Of a stretch of DNA of 21,167 bases, positions 8,036 to 16,062 are shown one piece after another. The translations under genes were made by a program, and so were the position numbers. The stretch is taken from NCBI GenBank assembly GCA_937901285.1, contig CALCHI010000319.1, forward strand, positions 1 through 21,167. The letters are read 5' to 3'. Below the pieces are notes generated by a model. It worked only from the letters and a program-made list of their open reading frames with translations. It was not told the origin of the DNA and made no database searches. Positions within the stretch are counted from its first letter, which is position 1. Every line of letters starts with the position of its first letter. This stretch comes from UBA8437 sp003445035. Lineage in GTDB: Bacteria; Planctomycetota; Planctomycetia; Planctomycetales; Planctomycetaceae.

Positions 8036-8877
8036 GGAAACCCTCCGCCGTGCCGATACACTCGGTCACCGTGGTCGCTGATCGCCGAGTGGACGGCAGG
8101 CGTCATCTCCTGGAACGGGGAAATCACGGCGAGCACCTCGTCGAGTTCATGCCGCCCGTCGGGAGCGGCCAGCGCCACCGTCACCGCCGACTGGCACATC
8201 ACCCAGCGATAGCAATCGGCCGCCGACGGAACAGAGAACCCAGGGGGATCGTCCGGAGTCGACCGGATCAGCTCCCCCCAGCGAAGGCAGGTGAACGCCA
8301 CGACCGGACATTTCTGAGCTTCGGTCACCGGAAACACATCCCGCTCGGCCCCTCGATGGGCCGCGTTGTAACGAATCATCAGGCTGTCGAGACGGCCACC
8401 GGAGACCCATTCGGCGGCGAGGCCACGCTGGTGGCTGGTCAGGCCGATCGAGCGTACCACTCCCTCAGCGCGAGCGGCGTCGACCACCTCGGCCGCTCCG
8501 TCTGCCGAGATGATCTGCTCCCACTCGGCCTCGCTCTCGACATAGTAGTAGGTCAACACGTCGAGATAATCTGTGCCGAGCTGCTCCAGGCACTCGGACA
8601 GTTCCTCCCGGGCCCCCGACGCGGTCCTCGCGAAGAACTGAACAGCCACCCGAACATCCTCTCGGCGTCGACCAGATTGTCGGATCCACTCCTGCAACCC
8701 GTCGGCGTGACGACACCAGTTCAGATAGTTGATCCCACAATCGACCGCGTGCTCGACGTCCTCGGGCTCCAGCGAGGTGTTTCCCCTCGTGGCCAACCCC
8801 AATCGGCAGACACGCCCCAATCCCGGCCAGTCATCAAACTGTCCGGATTCGATTTCGAGCGAGTCTCCCCCTGACAT
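8032..8877 (-). CDS. Aldo/keto-reductase-like protein with degenerate catalytic tetrad
   Basis: The 281-residue protein follows the aldo/keto reductase barrel pattern: a GLGLAT-like first strand (26-30), AVDCGINYLNW (45-54), LEQLGTDYLDVL (98-108), AARAEGVVRSIGLTSH (134-149) and a later RYNAAHRG segment (169-176). In active family members the second block reads roughly GINFFDTADVYG and supplies Asp and Tyr; here those places are Asn53 and about His57. The usual Lys position is about Gln80 (VAVQF) and the usual His after DLLLLH is Tyr (TYYYVE). All four catalytic residues therefore look replaced, so a normal NADPH reductase activity is doubtful. It begins with ATG at 8877 overlapping the helicase TGA by one base (TGATG), so translation is probably coupled. 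It may be a binding or regulatory protein; substrate unknown. Confidence 0.78.
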   Translation of the reverse strand: MSGGDSLEIESGQFDDWPGLGRVCRLGLATRGNTSLEPEDVEHAVDCGINYLNWCRHADGLQEWIRQSGRRREDVRVAVQFFARTASGAREELSECLEQLGTDYLDVLTYYYVESEAEWEQIISADGAAEVVDAARAEGVVRSIGLTSHQRGLAAEWVSGGRLDSLMIRYNAAHRGAERDVFPVTEAQKCPVVAFTCLRWGELIRSTPDDPPGFSVPSAADCYRWVMCQSAVTVALAAPDGRHELDEVLAVISPFQEMTPAVHSAISDHGDRVYRHGGGFP

Positions 8878-11258
8878 CACCCCTGAACCTCGCGCCAGAC
8901 ATCACCCAGGGGATCTCGCGTCCGCGTGTCTTCCAGGAACTGGTCGGCACTCTGGGGATCGACGGCCTGGCACGACCGGGTCAATCGTTCGGCCAACTCC
9001 GTCAGTTCGTCACTCCACGCATGCGGATCAGCATCGCGGGGCGGGGTGTTCGAGAATTCCTGTAACAACAGAACGAACCGCAGCAGGTGACGGAACAACA
9101 CCCCCTCCTGCCGACCAAGATCCGCCATTCCAACGACCTTGTCGAAGTCGCCGCCGAATTCGTCGATCGCCCCCGCCGCCCAGATCGCCGCGATCCTCAA
9201 TCGACCCGACCCGGGATACTGGGCATCGAACAACAACTTCAGCTTCTCGGCCAGCCGCAGAGGCCAGATCCTTTCGCCGAATTCGTCCTCCTCGGGTTCG
9301 CTTCCCAGTTCCGCCGCGGTGGCCAGCCCCCGCTTCAGCAACTCCGGGTGCAGTCTCTCAACGGCCAACGGACCCTGGGGAACTCGTTCCGGACCCGGAA
9401 CGCGAACCGACCGAAGAGCCGAACCGGGAAATTCCAGGGTGCTCTCCAATGCCTGGATCCACTCGACACGGCTCGCCGTTCCCAGGTGATCTCTCAAGAA
9501 CGCTCCGTAAATCGGGTGGATGCTCCGAAATCCCAACAGCATCTCCATTCGCTCGGTAGGTCGAGCCAGTTCGGCACGGTAACCGCTCGACTCGCTCCGC
9601 TCCGAAACGTCGGGCTTCCCGGCCGCCCCGTTCGACTGGTCCGACACGGCGACCGCTTCGGCCATCAAAGCTCCCAGCATCCCCGGGACGGCCGGCGGAT
9701 CGGGAGCATCGTCAACCGCCTCGCCACCCCGCCCAGGCGGCTCGGGCTCCAGTTCGACAAATCCCCCCGCCCACAACGTCATCAACATCTCGTCCAGGCG
9801 GCCGTGTGCCGATTCGCATGCCTTGGGCCCCAGCAACCGACCGTCGATGAACTCGTGAAGACGTTCCACTCGCGGTGAAACCGACAGCAGGTAGGCCAGC
9901 AATCGCCACGGGATGTCACCCCGACTGAACAGATCCCCGGGTGGCGAACCGACCAGACGGTTGAACTGTTTCTCGTTCCAGTACTGCCGGTTGGGACTCC
10001 GCTTGGGCATCTTCTTCAACAACTTCTTACGCATCTGAATCAACTTCGGATCACCGGTCTTCTCGGGGATCGTCGCCAGCTTCTCTTTGAACCTCGCAAT
10101 CTTCACGTCGTCCTCATGAGCCAGCACAAAGACATCGCCGCGGTCATCGAATTGCGGCCGGCCAGCTCGTCCAAACATCTGATGAGCCCGGCTGGGGTCG
10201 ATCACGGTCTTTTTGCCCGGCGGTCCCTTCAGCAGTTCCGTCAGCACCACCGAGCGGGCGGGGAGGTTGACTCCGGCGGCCAGCGTTTCGGTGCAAACCA
10301 CCACCGACAGCAACCTCTGGCAAAACAGGTCCTCGACCATCCGTTTGTACTTGGGCAGGATGCCGGCATGGTGCACTCCCACACCACGCAACAGCAGGGG
10401 TTTCAGCTTCCGGCCACCACCCGGTCCCCAGTCGAAGGCGTTAACCGCCTCGGCCAGGGCTTTCTGTTGTTCCCCGTCGACCAGCCGTTTCCCCTTCAGC
10501 AGTTCCGCCGAACTCCAGCACCCCTCGCGGTGGAAACTGAATACCAGGGCGGGAGTTCTCTCGGACGCCACCATCTGCTCGATCTGCTCTCCCAGTAGTT
10601 CCTCCCCGATCCAATGGTGTGTCAACGGCACGCGTCTTTGATCGGACTGCACCAGCGTCAATCGTCGTTGGTGACTGGACCGCAGCCAGCCCAGGAAACC
10701 CGATGCGTTTCCCACGGTCGCCGAGAGCAGCAGCAGTCGGACCGAACTCGGCAACAACCCCAATGACAATTCCCAGACAACACCCCGCTCGGGGTCATTG
10801 AAACTGTGGAATTCGTCCATCACCACCGCATCGATCTCTTCCTGCTCGCCGCCGGTTTGGTCGGGCCCCTGTTGCAACAGGCGATTGAGCAGCACCTCGG
10901 CGACCACCACCAGCACCGGAGCGTCGGGGTTGACTCTCCGGTTGCCGGTGATCAGCCCGACCGACTCGCGGGGATACCCCCACCGCTGGGCCGAATCCTG
11001 CAATTCGCGGAGCTTCTGTTCACACAGGGCGATCAACGGCGTCGTGTAGTAGACGCGTCGGCCTGTCGCCAGGCCCTCGTATACGGCCGCCTCGGCGATC
11101 AGCGTCTTGCCGGTGCCGGTCGGAGTGCAGACCAGCACGCCCTCATCCGATCCGAACCACGCCAGCAACGCCTCCTCCTGGATCGGGTACGGCTCGAACG
11201 GAAGTTGATCGAGGTACCCCGACACCAGTTCGTCACGGGTCGGGACAGAGGAGTTCAT
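8877..11258 (-). CDS. Ski2-like DExH-box helicase
   Basis: A superfamily 2 helicase of 793 residues. Motifs in order: Q-like PYPIQEEA (24-30), Walker A TPTGTGKT (45-52), TTPLIAL (72-78), TG in GLITGNRR (101-108), DEFH (148-151), SAT (179-181), ALVFSFHR (237-244), TETLAAGVNLPAR (323-335) and the arginine-finger motif QMFGRAGRPQFDDRG (360-374). The spacing and the GVNLPAR/GRAGRPQFD pair are typical of Ski2/Mtr4/Hel308-type RNA or DNA helicases. Residues 440-793 form a helical C-terminal region broken by an acidic, low-complexity linker (about 502-560). A role in RNA turnover or DNA repair is inferred from the family only. The ATG at 11258 is chosen because the longer frame to 11354 would overlap the divergent PLP gene. 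The AKR-like gene overlaps its stop. Confidence 0.9.
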   Translation of the reverse strand: MNSSVPTRDELVSGYLDQLPFEPYPIQEEALLAWFGSDEGVLVCTPTGTGKTLIAEAAVYEGLATGRRVYYTTPLIALCEQKLRELQDSAQRWGYPRESVGLITGNRRVNPDAPVLVVVAEVLLNRLLQQGPDQTGGEQEEIDAVVMDEFHSFNDPERGVVWELSLGLLPSSVRLLLLSATVGNASGFLGWLRSSHQRRLTLVQSDQRRVPLTHHWIGEELLGEQIEQMVASERTPALVFSFHREGCWSSAELLKGKRLVDGEQQKALAEAVNAFDWGPGGGRKLKPLLLRGVGVHHAGILPKYKRMVEDLFCQRLLSVVVCTETLAAGVNLPARSVVLTELLKGPPGKKTVIDPSRAHQMFGRAGRPQFDDRGDVFVLAHEDDVKIARFKEKLATIPEKTGDPKLIQMRKKLLKKMPKRSPNRQYWNEKQFNRLVGSPPGDLFSRGDIPWRLLAYLLSVSPRVERLHEFIDGRLLGPKACESAHGRLDEMLMTLWAGGFVELEPEPPGRGGEAVDDAPDPPAVPGMLGALMAEAVAVSDQSNGAAGKPDVSERSESSGYRAELARPTERMEMLLGFRSIHPIYGAFLRDHLGTASRVEWIQALESTLEFPGSALRSVRVPGPERVPQGPLAVERLHPELLKRGLATAAELGSEPEEDEFGERIWPLRLAEKLKLLFDAQYPGSGRLRIAAIWAAGAIDEFGGDFDKVVGMADLGRQEGVLFRHLLRFVLLLQEFSNTPPRDADPHAWSDELTELAERLTRSCQAVDPQSADQFLEDTRTRDPLGDVWREVQG

Positions 11259-11297
11259 GGTGGTCGAGCTTCGTTGCCGAGTGAAACAGCGGCCGTC

Positions 11298-11303
11298 ATG
11301 ATA
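11298..11303 (-). promoter_or_regulatory. Candidate -10 element for the helicase operon
   Basis: On the minus strand TATCAT (five of six to TATAAT) lies 40 bases before the helicase ATG, inside the 84-base divergent gap. No good -35 hexamer is present at 16-18 bases. The same gap holds a direct repeat GGCCGTC (11291-11297 and 11304-11310) flanking the element, and GTCGC/GCGAC inverted arms (11308-11312 and 11323-11327), which could bind a regulator; this is speculation. Confidence 0.25.
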
Positions 11304-11342
11304 GGCCGTCGCCACCGGTGACGCGACGCAGCGGAGACGCCG

Positions 11343-12500
11343 ATGAACGGACACGACCCCCAGACAACCGGCCAGTCGGACTGGACCGAACGCATGCGGC
11401 AGGGCATGCCTTCGTCACACCGTTGGGCCTACCTCGACCACGCCGCCGTGGCACCGTTGCCCACCGTGGCAGCCGACGCGATGCGGGACTGGGTCGATGA
11501 CCTGGCCCTCAACGGAGCCACCGACTGGAATCATTGGCGAGATCGGGTCGAGAGGCTGAGACGATCCGCCGCAGGACTCCTGGGTGCCGACGAGCGTCAG
11601 ATCGCCGTGATCCGGAACACGACCGAGGGCGTGGGACTGGTGGCCGAAGGCATCGACTGGCAACCCGGCGACAACCTTGTTGTCCCCGCCTGCGAATTCC
11701 CCTCCAACCTCTACGCCTGGCGGCACCTCGCCGACCGGGGTGTCGAGGTTCGGGTGCTTCCGGTCGACCTCGACCATGTGGGCTACGACGAGATCGAGGC
11801 CGCCTGCGACGAACACACCCGCCTTGTCGCCATCAGCTGGATCGGGTATCGGACCGGCTTCCGGATCGATCCCGGGCGGGTGGCAAAGATCGCTCATCAG
11901 CACGGTGCCTGGCTGTTCGTCGACGCCATCCAGGGCCTGGGCGCCTTTCCGCTCGACGTAAAGGCAATGGGAATCGACGCCCTGGCTGCCGACGGTCACA
12001 AGTGGATGTTGGGTCCCGAGGGCGCCGGCGTGTTCTACATCCACCCGTCACTTCTGGATTGTCTGCGTCCCATGGGCCTGGGCTGGAACAGCGTGCGTCA
12101 CGCCGGTGACTTCAGCAACACCGAACTCGACCTCAAGCCCCACGCCGGGCGATACGAAGGAGGAACCTACAACATGGCGGGAATCGCCGGCCTCGAGGCG
12201 AGTCTCGTCTGGCTGGATGGCCTGGGAATCGAACAGATCGAATCGAAGATCCTCGAAATCACCGGCCATCTGTGTGAGAAGCTGACCGCCATCGGAGGCC
12301 TCGTCTCCAGCAATCGAACTCCGGAACACTCCTCGGGAATCGTCTCGTTCGAAATGCCCGGGCAATCTCCGCGGGAACTGATGCGAACCTGTCGCGACCG
12401 GGATGTCGTCATCAACTGTCGGGACGGCCGACTTCGAGCCAGTCCGCATGCCTACTCGAACCGCGACGACGTCGACAGGCTGATCGATGTGCTCAGCTGA
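11343..12500 (+). CDS. Class V aminotransferase-fold PLP enzyme
   Basis: The 385-residue protein is a PLP-dependent enzyme of the cysteine desulfurase / isopenicillin-N epimerase branch of class V aminotransferases. Visible elements: WAYLDHAAVAPLP (28-40), the phosphate-site block RNTTEGVG (91-98), D194 in FVDAIQG which pairs with the pyridine nitrogen, the Schiff-base lysine K220 after His219 in ADGHKWMLGPEG, and RYEGGTYN. The C-terminal block VINCRDGRLRASPHAYSN lacks the inserted loop with the sulfur-carrying cysteine seen in SufS/IscS (HHCA-type), so desulfurase activity is unlikely. Related proteins act as epimerases, lyases or transaminases; the substrate cannot be read from the sequence. 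The ATG has GGAG six bases upstream (11333-11336). It is divergent from the helicase and converges on the efflux locus 17 bases away. Confidence 0.88.
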   Translation: MNGHDPQTTGQSDWTERMRQGMPSSHRWAYLDHAAVAPLPTVAADAMRDWVDDLALNGATDWNHWRDRVERLRRSAAGLLGADERQIAVIRNTTEGVGLVAEGIDWQPGDNLVVPACEFPSNLYAWRHLADRGVEVRVLPVDLDHVGYDEIEAACDEHTRLVAISWIGYRTGFRIDPGRVAKIAHQHGAWLFVDAIQGLGAFPLDVKAMGIDALAADGHKWMLGPEGAGVFYIHPSLLDCLRPMGLGWNSVRHAGDFSNTELDLKPHAGRYEGGTYNMAGIAGLEASLVWLDGLGIEQIESKILEITGHLCEKLTAIGGLVSSNRTPEHSSGIVSFEMPGQSPRELMRTCRDRDVVINCRDGRLRASPHAYSNRDDVDRLIDVLS

Positions 12501-12501
12501 A

Positions 12502-12514
12502 CGGCCGTGGGCCG
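12502..12514. terminator. Short GC hairpin in the convergent gap
   Basis: CGGCC and GGCCG (12502-12506 and 12510-12514) pair around a GTG loop inside the 17-base gap between the convergent PLP gene and TolC-like gene. The stem is short and only a few A or T bases flank it, so it is at best a weak bidirectional terminator. Confidence 0.25.
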
Positions 12515-12517
12515 AAA

Positions 12518-14458
12518 CTACCGGCTGCCACCCAGCGGCCGCCCCACGGCCCGGAGCAAACCGACCTGGCTTCGATTGAAGCCGATGATGGCCTCCAACC
12601 GGTCCTGCCTGGCCTGCGAAATCGCCTCAACAGCCTGCAGAGCCTCCAACGGAAGTCCAACCAGGCCGCGGATCCTCAGGCGGTGCAATCGCAGGGATTC
12701 GCCCGCCTGCTTGAGCCGCTCACCGGACATCGCCAGACGTTTCCGGCTGCCCGCCGTCTCGTGCCAGGCCTGGGTCACCTCGGTCACCACATCGTCTCGC
12801 GTCCTGGACAACGTCACCGCAGCCTGACGCTCACGACTGGTCGCTACGGCGCGTGCCGCACGAGTTCCTTGCCCCATGTTCTGAATTTCCCAGACGGCCA
12901 GCAGATCGAAATCTGTCCGACCGCCGAGTCGTCCGATCGAGTCACTCGCCGCACCGCCAAATCCACCGGCAGAAAATCCCAGTTGGAGGTGTGGCAACCA
13001 GGGTTTCCAGTCGGCGGCGGACCGGTCCGACCCGGCCACATCGACCGACGCCCGAGCGGCTGCCAACTCGGGCCGTGCGGCCAGAGCCCCGTCGACCAAT
13101 CCCTCCAATGTCGTGGACTCTTCCAACAGATCCACCGGCACGGCCTGCTCTTCCAACGCGAACAGCGTGGTCGACGGATCGAGACGCAATTGGCGAGCCA
13201 GCCGCGCCGAGGCGACCGACACGTCCGATTCGGCAACCGCCACCCGCTGTCGTCTCCGTTGGACATCCGTCGCCATCCGCGTGACATCAGCCTGCGACCC
13301 CTTGCCGGCTGTCATGAACGCTTCGGTCTGCCGTAACAGGGCTCGCGCATCTTGCAGATCCGTCTGGAGATTGGCCAAACGCCCTTGAGACTGAACCAGT
13401 CCGAAATAGGCCAACGCCGCATCCTGCAAGGTGTCGTTGAAGGTCGCCGTCTGCCGGGCTCGCTCGACATCCAGACTTTGTCGCGCGGCAAGAGGTTTGA
13501 AGATCACGTCGGCCAGAGACAGGTTGACGCCCATCCGCAGTGGGCCACCGGAACCGCCGGTCAACGGCGCCATTCCAAGATTCGGGCCTCCACCCAGGAA
13601 CAGCGAACTGCGTCGAGAATCAACCACGTTCCCGGGTGTCGCCTGGATATTTCCGGTGTGATGGTTGTACCCCATTCCGGCCTGTAGGGACGGCATCCAC
13701 ATCGCTTCGGCAGCATCTACTGCCGCCTGGGCTTCCCGAACACGCTCGGCAGCCAGCTCGATGTTCCAGTTCTGAGCTCCTGCCAGCCTCAACACCGTCG
13801 GCAGATCGACCGGGAAGGGTGCCTCGTCGGACTGCGGTTTCTTTTCGCCACCAGAGGCGTCCTTCGCCGGTTGCGTCAACGAAACTTTCTGCACCGCTCC
13901 GGTGATCAACTTCTTCGGTTCCGGCTGTTCCACCATCGGCTGTTCCACCACCGGCTGTTCCACCACCGGCTGGTCCGGCAGCGGCTGGTCCGGCAGCGTT
14001 CTCTCCGGCAACCCCTCAACTTTCCCCGTCTTGACCACAGCCGATTGGCTCGACACAGGCTCGATCACCGCCGTGCGCATCGGTTCCCGCTTGCCCGAGA
14101 CCGGATTTCGCACCAATGGCATTTTGAACTTCTGTTGGTTCGCAACCGGCTGTTCCAACTCCGGTTTGCTCAACACCAACTGGTTCAACTTCGGCTTGCT
14201 CAAAACCAACTGTTTCAAGGTGGGCTTTGGCTTGTTCGCCTCGGTTTTCTCTATGGACTTCACCGCGGCAATCGAGGTCATCCGCGACCGGTCGACCTCC
14301 CGCTTCAGGCGTTCGGACAGCCGTTGGGTCATCGGATCGACCTGCGGCTCATCCACCACGGCGACCTGTGGCGTCCTGCACCCACCAACCATCGCGAACA
14401 TGGCCAGAAACAGCATCGCCATGCCGTTTCCGCAGTGATTACAAGTGATTCGACTCAT
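12518..14458 (-). CDS. TolC-like outer-membrane efflux lipoprotein with repeat-rich N-terminal extension
   Basis: The third component of the tripartite efflux locus. The 646-residue product begins with a lipoprotein signal ending in MVGGC (lipobox Cys27). Residues 28-215 are a polar extension: decapeptide repeats of the type KPxLxQLVLS (about 77-105), then pentapeptides LPDQP/VVEQP/MVEQP (about 155-179). The outer-membrane efflux fold follows from about 217, in two halves: PTVLRLAGAQNWNIELA (220-236) with alpha-hairpin up to about 435, and a second half with ALAARPELAAARA (458-470) to the end. The C-terminal SQARQDRLEAIIGFNRSQ helix is typical of the family. The ATG at 14458 is chosen because it gives a positively charged N-terminus before the hydrophobic segment; a later ATG at 14422 would leave no charged residue. 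A strong hairpin stands 22 bases before the start. Confidence 0.9.
   Translation of the reverse strand: MSRITCNHCGNGMAMLFLAMFAMVGGCRTPQVAVVDEPQVDPMTQRLSERLKREVDRSRMTSIAAVKSIEKTEANKPKPTLKQLVLSKPKLNQLVLSKPELEQPVANQQKFKMPLVRNPVSGKREPMRTAVIEPVSSQSAVVKTGKVEGLPERTLPDQPLPDQPVVEQPVVEQPMVEQPEPKKLITGAVQKVSLTQPAKDASGGEKKPQSDEAPFPVDLPTVLRLAGAQNWNIELAAERVREAQAAVDAAEAMWMPSLQAGMGYNHHTGNIQATPGNVVDSRRSSLFLGGGPNLGMAPLTGGSGGPLRMGVNLSLADVIFKPLAARQSLDVERARQTATFNDTLQDAALAYFGLVQSQGRLANLQTDLQDARALLRQTEAFMTAGKGSQADVTRMATDVQRRRQRVAVAESDVSVASARLARQLRLDPSTTLFALEEQAVPVDLLEESTTLEGLVDGALAARPELAAARASVDVAGSDRSAADWKPWLPHLQLGFSAGGFGGAASDSIGRLGGRTDFDLLAVWEIQNMGQGTRAARAVATSRERQAAVTLSRTRDDVVTEVTQAWHETAGSRKRLAMSGERLKQAGESLRLHRLRIRGLVGLPLEALQAVEAISQARQDRLEAIIGFNRSQVGLLRAVGRPLGGSR
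13921..13995. repeat. 15-bp tandem repeat, five units, in the TolC-like gene
   Basis: Five consecutive 15-bp units (plus strand consensus CCGGCTGKTCCRSCA) start at 13921. The first three and the last two form two sub-types, CCGGCTGTTCCACCA and GCGGCTGGTCCGGCA. Read on the minus strand they encode pentapeptides of the type VVEQP and LPDQP in the periplasmic extension. The in-frame period suggests expansion by slippage. Confidence 0.85.
14137..14226. repeat. 30-bp degenerate tandem repeat, about three units
   Basis: Three 30-bp units encode decapeptides KPTLKQLVLS, KPKLNQLVLS and KPELEQPVAN on the minus strand in the extension of the TolC-like lipoprotein. The two central units are the closest at nucleotide level. 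Boundaries are approximate. Confidence 0.65.
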
Positions 14459-14480
14459 CACAACACAGGGCTTTCTGCAC

Positions 14481-14508
14481 CGCCGGGTGGGCGCACACCC
14501 ACCCGGCG
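14481..14508. repeat. Perfect 11-bp inverted repeat with 6-base loop between adaptor and TolC genes
   Basis: CGCCGGGTGGG (14481-14491) and CCCACCCGGCG (14498-14508) pair perfectly around CGCACA. It lies in the 175-base gap between the adaptor stop and the TolC-like start, 22 bases before the ATG at 14458. No T-run follows on either strand, so it is not a classic intrinsic terminator. It could be a REP-like repeat, an mRNA-stabilising or attenuating hairpin that sets the ratio of pump to outer-membrane protein. The rest of the gap holds no gene I can support. Confidence 0.8.
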
Positions 14509-14633
14509 AGTTCGTGGTTCTCCGACTTCCCTCCTTCACCCTATCGGCTGGCCCGACTGGATGGGTTTTGCCGACTTTGACGGTTCTGCGGATTCTTCTC
14601 GCAGCTCGTCATGCAGGAATCGGCGGCAGGAGA

Positions 14634-16019
14634 TCAATATTTGTCGAGATTGTCAGTCCGGACGATGTCGCCGGGACGGACATCTCCGACAAATCCGACT
14701 TGGTCAGCGTCGTCAAACACCACCTCGACCGGAACGCGAAGGTCTTTGTCGCCACGCACCGTCACCACGAATCTGGCTCCGTTCTGGTCGGTGCCCACGG
14801 CCTTCGTGGAGACAACCTTGAGCCCGTCGGCGGCGTCCCAACGTCGTCGCTCGACCGTCAGGGTACCGAACAGCCCCAGGGACAGTCGCCGGCCGTTTTC
14901 ACCGGGCGGGTTGTCCAGGTGCATTTCAACCCGCATCTTTCTCGACGACTGATCGAGCACCTGGGCCGAGCGAGTCAGTGTCCCACTGGCCACGCGTCCG
15001 GGCAGCCCACCAATCTTGCCAAATCGGGCCGCCTTGCCCGTGCGAACAGAGCCGATCTGTGAGGGCGGCACATGAGCGACAATTCGAACACGGTCGATCC
15101 TCGCCACCTCGAACAGGGGACTTCCTTCTCCTCTGCCGCCAGCCGGCCGCACGAACGCGCCACGATCAACGTGACGAGCGACCACCACGCCGTTGAAGGG
15201 CGCCATGATGAAACGGTAGGCATTGAGTGTCTCAAGCCGTTTGACGACCGCCGCTGCCACACCCGCATCGGCCTCGGCTCGTGTCACATCGGCCTGGGCC
15301 TTGCGAATCGTTGCCTGGGCCGTCACTGCCTCTGCCTCGGTTCCCTGCACCGCCGCAACAGCCGCCTTGTGTCGGAACCGGGCCTCGTCCTGTGTGTCGA
15401 GACCGGCGGCCCCCATTTTGACCAGTCGAGCGATCCTCTGCAGTTCCACCTCCCGCAACGCTCGCAGCGCCTGTTTCTCGACCAGGTTCTGCCGGACCTG
15501 TGTGGCCATCGCCTTGGCGATTTCCACGGTGGCCTCGGCCTGGGCCACATCGGTGACCGCCCGATGGCTTTCGGCCAGCTTTTCGGTCAATTCCGCCTCC
15601 AGTTCCGGAATGTGCAGTTCGGCCAGCACGTTGCCGGCGGTCACGTTGACTCCGATGTCGACTTCCTGGTCACCCTGCCGACCGATCGTCTTGACGAAGC
15701 CGGCCTGCTTGGCCACCAGTACAGTCGACTCGAATCCGATTACGCTGGCCCCCGGCAATTCCACCTCGTCGACGTATTCCCTGGACCGGACCACTTCCGT
15801 CCCTTCCCCGGTTTCGGCGGCAGGCGACTTCGCCGGTTTGTTTTTCGCCGACGTTCGAGCCGGTCTCGGTTTCGGCGGTTTCCGTGCACGTCCCGACTCT
15901 CGGCAGCCGGCCAAGCTGACCAGCCCGATACAGGCGAATACGACCACCAGCCGACACGGGTGTTCCATGCGAGTGACCACGGTGGCTCCTGCAGGTCGCA
16001 CATTCGTCGTATCGCTCAT
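14634..16019 (-). CDS. RND efflux periplasmic adaptor lipoprotein (membrane fusion protein)
   Basis: The second component of the tripartite locus; it links the inner-membrane pump to the outer-membrane channel. The 461-residue product has a lipoprotein signal ending in LAGC (Cys39), then a basic Lys/Pro/Ala-rich linker (about 40-66). The first barrel/lipoyl strand begins near 82, with VLVAKQAGFVKTI (100-112) and the typical EVDIGVNVTAGNVLAELHIPELEAEL (119-144). A long coiled-coil hairpin spans about 140-268, followed by the second lipoyl half FIMAPFNGVVVARHVDRGAFV (270-290) and the beta-barrel and membrane-proximal domains to the end. The ATG at 16019 has GGAG nine bases upstream (16029-16032). 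Other in-frame ATGs are at 16079, overlapping the pump stop, and 15968. It starts 43 bases after the pump gene. Confidence 0.92.
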   Translation of the reverse strand: MSDTTNVRPAGATVVTRMEHPCRLVVVFACIGLVSLAGCRESGRARKPPKPRPARTSAKNKPAKSPAAETGEGTEVVRSREYVDEVELPGASVIGFESTVLVAKQAGFVKTIGRQGDQEVDIGVNVTAGNVLAELHIPELEAELTEKLAESHRAVTDVAQAEATVEIAKAMATQVRQNLVEKQALRALREVELQRIARLVKMGAAGLDTQDEARFRHKAAVAAVQGTEAEAVTAQATIRKAQADVTRAEADAGVAAAVVKRLETLNAYRFIMAPFNGVVVARHVDRGAFVRPAGGRGEGSPLFEVARIDRVRIVAHVPPSQIGSVRTGKAARFGKIGGLPGRVASGTLTRSAQVLDQSSRKMRVEMHLDNPPGENGRRLSLGLFGTLTVERRRWDAADGLKVVSTKAVGTDQNGARFVVTVRGDKDLRVPVEVVFDDADQVGFVGDVRPGDIVRTDNLDKY

Positions 16020-16062
16020 CACTCGTCTCTCCGGTGTCACGCGACGGGACGGCGGTCGGCCG

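Noticed and set aside
11259..11354. N-terminal extension of the helicase to 11354
   Set aside because: It would overlap the start of the divergent PLP gene, whose ATG has a good ribosome site; the helicase Q-motif region begins soon after the ATG at 11258.
14459..14539. N-terminal extension of the TolC-like protein to 14539
   Set aside because: It would read through the perfect hairpin and place 27 polar residues before the lipoprotein signal.
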